From the NCBI GenBank assembly GCA_964489265.1, contig CAZAXX010000070.1:1-11963 (forward strand): DNA of 11,963 nt, in the 5' to 3' direction. The translations under genes were made by a program, and so were the position numbers. Positions 1 to 6,651 of this stretch are shown here, piece by piece. Under the pieces are notes generated by a model, which saw only the letters and a program-made list of their open reading frames with translations, had not been told where the DNA came from and did not search any database. Origin of the DNA: CAYRUP01 sp964489265. GTDB lineage: Bacteria > Pseudomonadota > Gammaproteobacteria > DSM-16500. How positions within the stretch are numbered: the stretch's first letter is position 1; every line of letters starts with the position of its first letter.

Positions 1-19
1 CCCGTTTGTCCGCTTCTCT

Positions 20-60
20 CCCCCGTCCAAACCCCGCCCACCCCACCCCAAAAACCCCCC
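20..60 (-). other. G-quadruplex motif downstream of the calpain-like gene
   Basis: Read on the minus strand, positions 60 to 20 hold six G-tracts of 6, 4, 4, 3, 4 and 5 bases, separated by loops of 5, 1, 1, 1 and 7 bases. This satisfies the usual G3+N1-7 rule with tracts to spare. It begins 17 bases past the stop codon of the calpain-like gene, so it would lie in the 3' untranslated RNA of that gene if transcription continues. Such a block is exceptional against the AT-rich surroundings. A role in termination or RNA stability is inference; simple GC-rich low complexity is the alternative. Confidence 0.6.
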
Positions 61-73
61 TCTCAGGATGACA
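61..73. repeat. possible remnant of the tcctga...caggatgac repeat
   Basis: The bases tctcaggatgac match the closing end of the dispersed hairpin repeat seen complete near 8020-8079. Only the end is recognisable here and the other arm is missing, so this is a weak call based on a short match. Confidence 0.3.
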
Positions 74-77
74 ATAC

Positions 78-2480
78 CTAATGCCCTTTTTGCTTCGGCG
101 ACGGCGGTGACAGAGGGTTTTTCACGGTATTTTGCGTTAATTGAGCAGACTGAGCAGGCACAGTTTGTTGTGGCGCAGTCGTGTCAGGTAGTGCGGGTGG
201 TGGTGGCGGAGTGCGTTTCACAGGCTTTTTATTTGGCTGAGTAGCGGAAAATAATCCTCCTTCGCTAACAAGAGTCGTTTTCACTTCATGAGACGGATCA
301 TTTGCATATCGCTCCAGAACAGTCCAGCCATTTCCATCCGTTTGAATACTTGCGACTGCAGTGGCGATTCGGAAATTAAGTCGCGGAGGAAATAAGAAGT
401 CCAGCGAATATTTTGCTACCGACGAGTTTAATTTCTCTGCTAATTCAAAACAAGTTCCCGAAATAGTTGCATTGTTAAATCGAATTTTTAAATTAGCTAA
501 ACCCTGCATTTGTGCAGGACTAATTTTGGTAAACAAATCATTTAGTGCCTTAGGATCGTTGGTATGAAATAAAAGTTGTAATCCACTTACAAACAATTTA
601 ATGAGTTGAGAACTTAAGTTATAGTCTTTCATGTATGCAGAGAGTGTCATATCGGGCGAAGCCATATTTTCAAAATTGTAATCATTATTGTTAAGTGCCT
701 GAGTAATGAAGAGCTCGCTGCGATATTTACTCTTATCTTTTAAATAATTTGCATCATTCGTTAATACAAATGTCGTATCAGTTGCAACAAGATTATCCGT
801 TAATTTGTGCCATAGCCATTGTATGGTGAAGGGATCTTTGATGACTTGATTGTGTTTTGCTTTTCCTGCCGCATCCTCTGTTATGTGATACAAGCCATTT
901 GCTGTTAACAAATAAGCAGGCAATCGATCAAAGTTCATTGCGCTAATATCGGTTGAGGATTTTGTATATAACGTCGTGCCTCTTGTTTCGGAGAGAACTT
1001 TTTCTTCTGCAAGATTACTTCGAGTGATTTCTGAAATTTGCATTCTTTCTTCGACATTTAATACATAAGTTTTGTCTACGGGAAGTTGATCTATTTTAAA
1101 TACCGTTTTTAATTTATCTAACTTGGCAGGATCTTTTGTTATTAAATTTTGATCTGTGATAGCGCCTTCTTTTGTAACAAAGTAGAGTCCATCTGACGCT
1201 AGAATATAGGCAGGCACTCTGCCCGGCATATACTTTTTCCCGGGCGTATTTATAAATGAAACATAACAACCAACTAGTTCGATGCTAGTCATTCTTTTAC
1301 AAAAATCAGTTAATTCTAGATAAAATTCAGGTTCAGTTGATGTGTATGCTTTAAGAGCGGTGCTTCCAGTTTTTTCTTTATAACTTCGACCGTGTGGATA
1401 GGAATTTCGGATTTTTACAAATTTAATGACGCGCCCGTCATCCATTGTGACTGATTTAACACCGAGTACAGCGCAGGTATGCCAACTCGCTAAACCTTTA
1501 TAAATTTGTACTTTGACGCCGCCAGTAAAAACAGACGGAACTGTAGGTACAATGCCGCTTTTGCCAGTTATTTTTGTTCTGGTTGTAGTAGAAACAGAAA
1601 TGTGTTTTGCATTTTTCTCAATGATGTCATAGATGGCATTTTCTTCTGCTGAATACACGCCCGTTCCGCGCTTCATTGGCAGCATGGAAGCTGCGCGTAC
1701 GTTTTCTAATATTTTACCCGCCAGCGTTTTTTCTGCTGGAGTACTTGCTTTATTTAATAATTTTTCGAAATCTTCCAACCGAAAAACATGCACAGAATCA
1801 TCTTTCTGAACGACAGTTTGTTTACTATGATCAACAGTCCATTCTTGGTGTTTAACTTCTGATTTCCAGTCTTCATCAAGGCTGTGCTTTTTAACGAACT
1901 GCAGCCATAGTGTAACTTCATCAGGGGAAAGTACAAAAAACCGTTGGGCAAAATTTATAAATTGTGGTTCGAATAACGAAGCTATTGTGTAGAGTACATC
2001 TGAATTTGAATTATGTATGTCTTTTTGTCGGTAGGGCTCTCCTATAATATGTGAGAGCACAACACCCATACTTCCGCCTTTACCAAATTCACTACAATCT
2101 CCACCACAGAATGCCAGGATATACGCTTTTTCCAAAAGCTGGACCCAAAGTGCGCCTCCTGAATATAGTCTGCTATTTTCAATCTCTTTAGTGATTTGGA
2201 TATAGCGGGGTTCGCCTGTATCGGGATTAAAAAATCGGACTAGCACTAAGGGTGGTCCGTTTGGTGTAGGTATTTCGCGTATTATCTGATTAATAATTTC
2301 TACACGATTCGGTTTAGCCGCAATAGCAGTTAGTGCAGCTAAAAAATAACAATTAGCCGTAAGTCTTTGCTCAATGTCATTTTCTGATGGGCCTTCTTCG
2401 GGAAAAAGAGGCTTGGCGCTTGCATCTTTAAGTTCGACAGGTTTTCCATCACGAGTAAGTTGATGTCTAGAACCCTGCAT
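78..2480 (-). CDS. calpain-like (family C2) cysteine peptidase, putative secreted effector
   Basis: This 800-residue protein carries the calpain catalytic set. Numbered from the ATG at 2480, these are Gln38 (oxyanion position, six residues before the Cys), Cys44 in ANCYFLAAL, His334 in WHTCAVLGV and Asn359 in KIRNSYPHG. LWVQLLEKAY (111-120) and FYLELTDFCKRMTSIELV (386-403) match further conserved calpain-core segments. Cys to His spans 290 residues against roughly 160 in classical calpains, so the core contains a large insertion. The C-terminal half has two similar modules (about 421-475 and 519-574), then unrecognised sequence and a Pro-rich tail with PPPPPALP (758-765). I see no signal peptide or membrane segment. 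The ATG at 2480 is preferred because GGAG precedes it by 8 bases and the likely promoter -10 excludes earlier starts at 2498 and 2516. Calpain-type enzymes are uncommon in bacteria. Delivery into a host cell is inference. Confidence 0.75.
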   Translation of the reverse strand: MQGSRHQLTRDGKPVELKDASAKPLFPEEGPSENDIEQRLTANCYFLAALTAIAAKPNRVEIINQIIREIPTPNGPPLVLVRFFNPDTGEPRYIQITKEIENSRLYSGGALWVQLLEKAYILAFCGGDCSEFGKGGSMGVVLSHIIGEPYRQKDIHNSNSDVLYTIASLFEPQFINFAQRFFVLSPDEVTLWLQFVKKHSLDEDWKSEVKHQEWTVDHSKQTVVQKDDSVHVFRLEDFEKLLNKASTPAEKTLAGKILENVRAASMLPMKRGTGVYSAEENAIYDIIEKNAKHISVSTTTRTKITGKSGIVPTVPSVFTGGVKVQIYKGLASWHTCAVLGVKSVTMDDGRVIKFVKIRNSYPHGRSYKEKTGSTALKAYTSTEPEFYLELTDFCKRMTSIELVGCYVSFINTPGKKYMPGRVPAYILASDGLYFVTKEGAITDQNLITKDPAKLDKLKTVFKIDQLPVDKTYVLNVEERMQISEITRSNLAEEKVLSETRGTTLYTKSSTDISAMNFDRLPAYLLTANGLYHITEDAAGKAKHNQVIKDPFTIQWLWHKLTDNLVATDTTFVLTNDANYLKDKSKYRSELFITQALNNNDYNFENMASPDMTLSAYMKDYNLSSQLIKLFVSGLQLLFHTNDPKALNDLFTKISPAQMQGLANLKIRFNNATISGTCFELAEKLNSSVAKYSLDFLFPPRLNFRIATAVASIQTDGNGWTVLERYANDPSHEVKTTLVSEGGLFSATQPNKKPVKRTPPPPPALPDTTAPQQTVPAQSAQLTQNTVKNPLSPPSPKQKGH

Positions 2481-2504
2481 GATTTTGTCTCCGCGCATAT
2501 AGTA

Positions 2505-2510
2505 ATTATA
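2505..2510 (-). promoter_or_regulatory. -10 element for the calpain-like gene
   Basis: A perfect TATAAT reads on the minus strand, 25 bases upstream of the ATG at 2480. No good -35 is seen at the expected distance, near 2528-2533. A transcript would start near 2498, leaving a leader of about 18 bases with the GGAG ribosome binding site. The element lies just outside the left arm of the S23 inverted repeat, so the calpain-like gene probably has its own promoter. Confidence 0.5.
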
Positions 2511-2537
2511 GCGCAAATGAGGGTTCTAGATGTTTTG

Positions 2538-2623
2538 GCGTTGTGCGTAATTCATTGATTTTTCGTGCCCGAGCCCGTGTGCGTGCCCGTGCCCGTCTTT
2601 TCTTTGCTAATAAAACTAAACTT
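2538..2623. repeat. left arm of the long inverted repeat around S23
   Basis: GC-rich arm containing repeated gtgcccg/gagcccg units (2565-2596) between AT-rich ends. It pairs with 3127-3205. Its inner end, ctaaactt, includes the stop codon of the S23 gene at 2616-2618. Confidence 0.7.
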
Positions 2624-2969
2624 TTTCTTTAGCCATTTTAGTCAGCATGGCAACGATTCTAGCGAGTAGTTCTCTGCCCTTCAAATAATAAGATTCTGTA
2701 ATAATCTGAAGATGCTGACAGATGTCAAAAATACTCGCGCATTCCGTCGCTGATCTTTTGGCCATACGATAAAATCTTATTTTTTCATTGCTTGAGTATT
2801 CTCCTGCGCCTTCTGCGATGTTAAGTGGAATAGAAGCTCCTGCTCGTTGAAGCTGGTCAGCCAAATATGCTCTACCTCTAGGTAAATTTTCAACAATTGA
2901 ATTAATCAACACAACAAATTCAATTGCAGCTTTGTAGACATCAAGCTTTTCGTGATCAAAATAATACAT
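2616..2969 (-). CDS. S23-type four-helix bundle protein (IVS protein)
   Basis: This 117-residue protein starts MYYFDHEKLDVYKAAIEF and carries the family hallmarks: the N-terminal KLDVYK segment, LADQLQRAGASIPLNIAEGAGE near the middle, then FYRMAKRSATECASIFDICQ. The family is the four-helix bundle proteins encoded in 23S rRNA intervening sequences; relatives such as Avd serve diversity-generating retroelements. The biochemical role of S23 proteins is not established. The ATG at 2967-2969 is chosen over an upstream in-frame start at 3011 because AGGAG precedes it by 5 bases and because the conserved family sequence begins there. The gene is alone inside a long inverted repeat. I see no reverse transcriptase or variable repeat that would make this a retroelement, and no rRNA around it. 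Confidence 0.85.
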   Translation of the reverse strand: MYYFDHEKLDVYKAAIEFVVLINSIVENLPRGRAYLADQLQRAGASIPLNIAEGAGEYSSNEKIRFYRMAKRSATECASIFDICQHLQIITESYYLKGRELLARIVAMLTKMAKEKV

Positions 2970-3052
2970 ATCGACTCCTAAAGAATTAATGAAAAATATA
3001 AAGGAATGCAAAAAAATTCATGTGAAATTGCTGAGGTCATAAAAGGAAGGAA

Positions 3053-3095
3053 ATAAGCGGATACTTAGATCCAAACAAGGAAAGTTTCCGCTTAT
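3053..3095. repeat. 9-bp hairpin inside the S23 element
   Basis: ataagcgga (3053-3061) and tccgcttat (3087-3095) are perfect inverted copies around a 25-base loop, with an A-run at 3099-3108 just beyond. On the minus strand the T-run comes before the stem, so it is not an ordinary terminator for fabV. It would be part of the RNA leader of the S23 gene if that is read from upstream. Confidence 0.5.
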
Positions 3096-3126
3096 ATCAA
3101 AAAAAAAATCTTATCGTGCTCGTAAC

Positions 3127-3205
3127 GAAGTTTAGTTTGTCGAAGAAAAGACGGGCTCGGGCACGCGCGCGGGCACGAAAAATCAATAAATACGCAACAA
3201 CGTCT
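3127..3205. repeat. right arm of the long inverted repeat around S23
   Basis: This arm contains gaagtttagt, gaaaagacgggctcgggcac and a gcgcgcgggcacg block followed by aaaaatcaat, the inverse of the arm at 2538-2623. It begins 9 bases beyond the fabV stop codon, so a fabV transcript reading on would enter it directly. Confidence 0.7.
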
Positions 3206-3213
3206 TTTCGTTT

Positions 3214-4407
3214 CTAACCCGCATCCACCGATTCAACTTTCACATTCGCATCCACATCAGCAGCATAATCTACACCATCCGCATTAAATCCAAACAGATG
3301 ATAAAATTCATCACGATAACCCTCGATGTCAGTTAATTCAGATAAATTTTCTGTCGTGATTTGCGGCCATAATGCAGTAATTTTTTCTTGAACATCAGAA
3401 CGCATTTCAAGATCATCGACACGAATATAACCTTCACCGTCGCGCGTCGCTTTCGAAGAATATAAATTATCGTTAAACAATCGATAAATTTGTTCAATAC
3501 AACCTTCGTGGATGCCTTTTTCTTTCATGATTTTAAATAACAATGAAATATATAACGGGACCACTGGAATCGCAGCACTTGCTTGTGTGACAACTGCTTT
3601 GTTGACAGAGACCACCGCTTCGCCGTGATATTTTTTTAATGCGTGAGTAATTTTTTCTGCGGAGTGACGCAAATCTTCTTTCGCGCGACCAATCGTACCA
3701 TTTTTGTAAATCGGAAAAGTAAGCTCAGGACCGATGTAGGAGTATGCAACTGTCTTAACATTCTCTGCCAATAAATTTTCTTTCGCGAGAAAATCCATCC
3801 ACATTTCCCAATCTTCACCGCCCATGACTGCAATTGTATTATTAATTTCATCTTCACTTGCAGCATCAATCGAAATATCTTTCACTTCACCGCGAAAAGC
3901 ATCCACTGTTTTGCTCGTGTAATTTTGCGCAATGGGTTTTAAAACGGAAGAATAAACGTGACCTGTTTTCGGATGCACGCGACGTGGTGATGCCAAACTA
4001 TAAATCACCAAATCCACTTGTTTTAAGTCTTTTCGAATGAGGTCTGCTGTGCGTTGTTTAATTTCGTCAGAGAATGCATCGCCATTAATGCTTTTTGCGT
4101 AATGACCTTCTCTGTGCGCAATGGTTTCAAATGCGATAGTGTTATACCAGCCTGCTGTCGCCGTGCGTTTGTCATCTGCTTCTTTTTCAAAAAACACACC
4201 AATCGTTTTTGCGCCAGAGCCAAACGTCGCTGCAATTCGACTCGCAAGTCCGTAACCCGTTGATGCGCCTATCACTAAAACATTTTTGGGGCCAGTGACC
4301 GGCGCTTTTGATTTAATGTATTCAATTTGTTTTTCAACAACTTTAAAACATCCGGTTGGGTGTGCGGTAGTGCAGATAAAACCACGAATTTTTGGCTGTA
4401 TAATCAT
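3214..4407 (-). CDS. fabV: enoyl-[acyl-carrier-protein] reductase FabV
   Basis: A 397-residue protein matching FabV over its full usual length. FabV is the NADH-dependent reductase that saturates trans-2-enoyl-ACP in the last step of each fatty-acid elongation cycle, in the cytosol. The N-terminus MIIQPKIRGFICTTAHPTGC is typical. The nucleotide-binding motif GASTGYG lies at 47-53. The catalytic Y-x8-K pair is Tyr234 and Lys243 in YKNGTIGRAK; this long spacing separates FabV from FabI (Y-x6-K). The start ATG has an AGGA site 6 bases upstream. FabV enzymes are commonly insensitive to triclosan, so that trait is plausible but not shown. The gene is divergent from the FAD oxidoreductase at 4532 and shares a short intergenic region with it. 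Confidence 0.95.
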   Translation of the reverse strand: MIIQPKIRGFICTTAHPTGCFKVVEKQIEYIKSKAPVTGPKNVLVIGASTGYGLASRIAATFGSGAKTIGVFFEKEADDKRTATAGWYNTIAFETIAHREGHYAKSINGDAFSDEIKQRTADLIRKDLKQVDLVIYSLASPRRVHPKTGHVYSSVLKPIAQNYTSKTVDAFRGEVKDISIDAASEDEINNTIAVMGGEDWEMWMDFLAKENLLAENVKTVAYSYIGPELTFPIYKNGTIGRAKEDLRHSAEKITHALKKYHGEAVVSVNKAVVTQASAAIPVVPLYISLLFKIMKEKGIHEGCIEQIYRLFNDNLYSSKATRDGEGYIRVDDLEMRSDVQEKITALWPQITTENLSELTDIEGYRDEFYHLFGFNADGVDYAADVDANVKVESVDAG

Positions 4408-4495
4408 AGCAATTCCTATTGAACGATAAAAAATGATTCGCAGTTTAGCATAAAATTCATAGAGGCGAACCTATGTGTTTCGTCCGTCTAAATGC

Positions 4496-4501
4496 TATAA
4501 T
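4496..4501 (+). promoter_or_regulatory. extended -10 promoter for the oxidoreductase operon
   Basis: TGC followed by TATAAT makes a good extended -10 element, about 30 bases ahead of the ATG at 4532. The -35 region near 4473 is weak, as is common when a TGn extension is present. A transcript would begin near 4508. Confidence 0.6.
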
Positions 4502-4531
4502 CGCCGCCCTCAGTGTGTATCAGAGGTGGCA

Positions 4532-5734
4532 ATGAAAAAAACGGTGGAAACAGATATAGCCATTATAGGCGGCGGAATAGCTGGATTATGGCTACTAAAT
4601 GAATTAAGACAACAAGGGTTTTCCGCTATCTTATTAGAATCAGCTACGTTAGGCGGCGAACAAACGCATAAATCGCAAGGTATTATTCACGGCGGCATGA
4701 AATACGCGTTACAAGGCGCAATGACATCTGCTGCAGAAGCAATTTCTTCCATGCCTGATGTTTGGCAAGCGTGTCTCCGTGGCGAAGGTAGTATTGATTT
4801 GCGTCAAGTGCCTGTTTTGTCTACGCATCAATATCTTTGGACGACGGGTGCGTTGACGTCCAAGTTAGCAGGATTTTTTGCGGGACTCGCTTTAAAAGGT
4901 AATGTCACTTCGCTTTCTCAATCAGACTATCCTCCCGTTTTTCAAGCAAAAGAATTTAAAGGTAACGTTTACTCATTAGATGAAATGGTAGTCGATGTGC
5001 ATTCATTGATTCGTGAGTTAGTTAAACCGAATCAAGATGTGATTTTTAAAATTGATCCGCCAGATGCAACGCAATTGGAGTTTGATGAAAATAATCAACT
5101 GACGTCATTTGAATTACATGCAGCACCGATGCAGCCGTTAAATTTAAAAGCAAAAAAATATGTTTTTGCGGCGGGCAGCGGCAATGAATTATTATTAAAA
5201 AAATTAAAACATGCTGATGTTGCCATGCAACTCCGACCTTTGCATATGGTCATGGCAAAACATGACTTTCCTTACGACGTTTATGCGCATTGCTTAGGTT
5301 TAGGTGCAACACCACGCATGACGATTACCACGCACCGAACATTTGAGGGAAAATATATTTGGTATATCGGCGGACAAATTGCGGAAGAAGGTGTTGCACG
5401 AACTGCTGAGGAACAAATTGCAGCGACGCGCAAAGAGTTACAAGAATTATTTTCCTGGCTCGATTTTTCCAATGTGGAATTTGCTTCGTTTTACGTGAAT
5501 CGCGCGGAACCTTCCCAGCCAGGTGGCAAGCGACCAGATTCTTGTTTCATCGAAGAAATTGGCAATAACATTATTGCCTGGCCAACCAAGCTCGCATTCG
5601 CGCCTATGTTAGCGCACGAAATTATTAAACGCTTGTTAAGTGAAAATTTACAATCAGGCAAGGCAGATATCCGCGAATTACGCGCATGGCCAATGCCTGC
5701 TTTTGCACGACCGATGTGGGATCAACTTTTATAA
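4532..5734 (+). CDS. FAD-dependent oxidoreductase, DAO/glycerol-3-phosphate dehydrogenase-like
   Basis: This 400-residue protein opens with a Rossmann dinucleotide fold: IIGGGIAGLW (Gly13, Gly15, Gly18) and the ribose-binding Glu36 at the end of LLES. THKSQGIIHGGMKYAL (45-60) resembles the FAD-contact loop of the DAO family, VFAAGSG (211-217) is the second FAD strand, and RPDS (334-337) with NIIAWPTKLAFAP (346-358) looks like the C-terminal flavin-closing region. The substrate cannot be read from the sequence; glycerol-3-phosphate, an amino acid or a 2-hydroxy acid are all possible. The ATG at 4532 follows GAGG by 5 bases and is preferred to an upstream GTG at 4475 that lies before the -10 element. 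It overlaps the aldo/keto reductase start by one base (TAATG), which implies coupled translation and a shared pathway. Confidence 0.8.
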   Translation: MKKTVETDIAIIGGGIAGLWLLNELRQQGFSAILLESATLGGEQTHKSQGIIHGGMKYALQGAMTSAAEAISSMPDVWQACLRGEGSIDLRQVPVLSTHQYLWTTGALTSKLAGFFAGLALKGNVTSLSQSDYPPVFQAKEFKGNVYSLDEMVVDVHSLIRELVKPNQDVIFKIDPPDATQLEFDENNQLTSFELHAAPMQPLNLKAKKYVFAAGSGNELLLKKLKHADVAMQLRPLHMVMAKHDFPYDVYAHCLGLGATPRMTITTHRTFEGKYIWYIGGQIAEEGVARTAEEQIAATRKELQELFSWLDFSNVEFASFYVNRAEPSQPGGKRPDSCFIEEIGNNIIAWPTKLAFAPMLAHEIIKRLLSENLQSGKADIRELRAWPMPAFARPMWDQLL

Positions 5735-6507
5735 TGAAAAAAAAATTTTTAGCAGACACTGGAATTGAAGTCAGCCAAATTGGTTTGGGCACTGTGAAAT
5801 TTGGCCGCAATCAAGGCGTGCGTTATCCGGCGCATTTTGAATTGCCAACCGATCAAGAAATTCAATCTTTGTTATCGCTCGCTGCGGAACTTGGTATTAA
5901 TTTATTAGATACGGCACCGGCATACGGCACGAGTGAAGAGCGACTCGGAAAATTATTGCAAGGCAAGCGTCACGATTGGATTTTATCAACGAAAGTGGGT
6001 GAGGAATTTGTGAATGGCAATTCGCATTTTGATTTTTCACCGGACGCAGTACGCTTAAGCGTAGAGCGTAGTTTAAAACGCTTGAATACCGATTATCTTG
6101 ATATTGTGTTGGTGCATTCAAATGGCGATGATGTGCGAATTATTAATGAATTTGCGGTGTTTGAAACATTATCGGCATTAAAACAAGCTGGATTCATCCG
6201 TGCTTTTGGCATGTCGACCAAAACGGTTGAAGGTGGAATTCTCGCGGTGGACCAATCTGATGTGGTGATGGTGACCTACAATCCACTGGAGGTTGCAGAG
6301 CGTCCTGTTATTCTGCATGCGGAACAAAAAAATAAAGGCATTTTTATCAAAAAAGCATTGGCGAGCGGGCATATTGAAAAAATTGCTGCAGAGGATCCGG
6401 TGCGTACGGCAATGAAATTTATTTTTGCCGAACCGGGTGTGAGTAGTGTGATTGTTGGGACGTTGAATCAGGCGCATTTGCGGTATAACGTTGAGTCAAT
6501 GTTGTAA
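5734..6507 (+). CDS. aldo/keto reductase
   Basis: A 257-residue cytosolic NAD(P)H-dependent carbonyl reductase of the aldo/keto reductase superfamily. The N-terminus has the family pattern VSQIGLGTVKFG. The catalytic tetrad is visible as Asp59 and Tyr64 (LLDTAPAYG), Lys87 (LSTKVG) and His128 (VLVHSN). AFGMSTKT (157-164) and the C-terminal VSSVIVGTLN (236-245), which in the family line the cofactor site, are present. At 257 residues it is shorter than the usual 280-330, as in several compact bacterial members. The ATG at 5734 shares its A with the upstream TAA stop, so translation probably depends on the oxidoreductase gene. The substrate is unknown; pairing a flavin dehydrogenase with a carbonyl reductase suggests interconversion of a hydroxy and a keto compound, which is inference. 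Confidence 0.9.
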   Translation: MKKKFLADTGIEVSQIGLGTVKFGRNQGVRYPAHFELPTDQEIQSLLSLAAELGINLLDTAPAYGTSEERLGKLLQGKRHDWILSTKVGEEFVNGNSHFDFSPDAVRLSVERSLKRLNTDYLDIVLVHSNGDDVRIINEFAVFETLSALKQAGFIRAFGMSTKTVEGGILAVDQSDVVMVTYNPLEVAERPVILHAEQKNKGIFIKKALASGHIEKIAAEDPVRTAMKFIFAEPGVSSVIVGTLNQAHLRYNVESML

Positions 6508-6536
6508 ATTTCCTACCACCAAGCGCTTAATCTGTA

Positions 6537-6542
6537 TATAAT
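6537..6542 (+). promoter_or_regulatory. -10 element ahead of the 455-residue orphan gene
   Basis: A TATAAT hexamer lies 110 bases ahead of the GTG start, with no convincing -35. A transcript starting near 6549 would carry the 67-base structured repeat at 6562-6628 in its leader. Confidence 0.4.
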
Positions 6543-6561
6543 AGCAGCAAATTAAACCGCC

Positions 6562-6628
6562 CCCTACGTCCCGCGGCTTGTCCGCGGGATCCAGGATGGA
6601 TACCGCGCATAAAGCGCGGTACGTAGGG
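6562..6628. repeat. palindromic repeat folding as a four-way junction
   Basis: An 8-bp outer stem (ccctacgt 6562-6569 with acgtaggg 6621-6628) encloses three hairpins set end to end without unpaired bases: cccgcgg/ccgcggg (6570-6588, loop cttgt), a small atcc/ggat (6589-6601) and accgcgc/gcgcggt (6602-6620, loop ataaa). It ends 23 bases before the GTG of the next gene. Short GC-rich palindromes of this kind are typically dispersed intergenic repeats, but only this copy is in the window. Confidence 0.75.
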
Positions 6629-6651
6629 TGAGTGACTAAACGAGGCTAAGC

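Larger units (their letters stand above)
2538..3205 (-). mobile_element. IVS-like element: S23 gene enclosed by long inverted repeats
   Basis: About 75-85 bases at each end are imperfect inverted copies. The left arm (about 2538-2623) and the reverse complement of the right arm (about 3127-3205) share cgttg, a run ttgatttttcgtgcccg, a GC-rich block of cgtgcccg/gagcccg units, cccgtcttttctt and actaaactt, with small indels between them. The arms enclose one gene, an S23/four-helix-bundle protein, and the left arm overlaps its stop codon. In Coxiella and Leptospira, S23 genes lie in intervening sequences of 23S rRNA whose ends pair into a stem cut by RNase III. Here the same architecture sits between fabV and the calpain-like gene. 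That it is, or was, mobile is inference. Confidence 0.6.

Noticed and set aside
361..567. Plus-strand open frame of 68 codons
   Set aside because: It lies wholly inside the calpain-like gene on the other strand, lacks a ribosome binding site and shows no protein features.
2616..2969. S23 gene as the accessory gene (Avd) of a diversity-generating retroelement
   Set aside because: No reverse transcriptase, template repeat or variable repeat is seen nearby, and the sequence fits the IVS-type S23 family.
2561..3180. CRISPR array
   Set aside because: Only two inverted arms are present, with no regularly spaced direct repeats or spacers.
4054..4263. Plus-strand open frame opposite fabV
   Set aside because: Antisense shadow of a strongly conserved gene; Cys/Arg-rich composition without recognisable motifs.
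6178..6477. Minus-strand 99-codon frame opposite the aldo/keto reductase
   Set aside because: The His/Asn/Phe-rich translation is typical of an antisense shadow, and the sense gene has all its catalytic residues.
6562..6628. tRNA or tRNA-like gene
   Set aside because: The cloverleaf-like fold lacks the conserved T-loop and D-loop bases and a plausible anticodon arm; a palindromic repeat explains it better.
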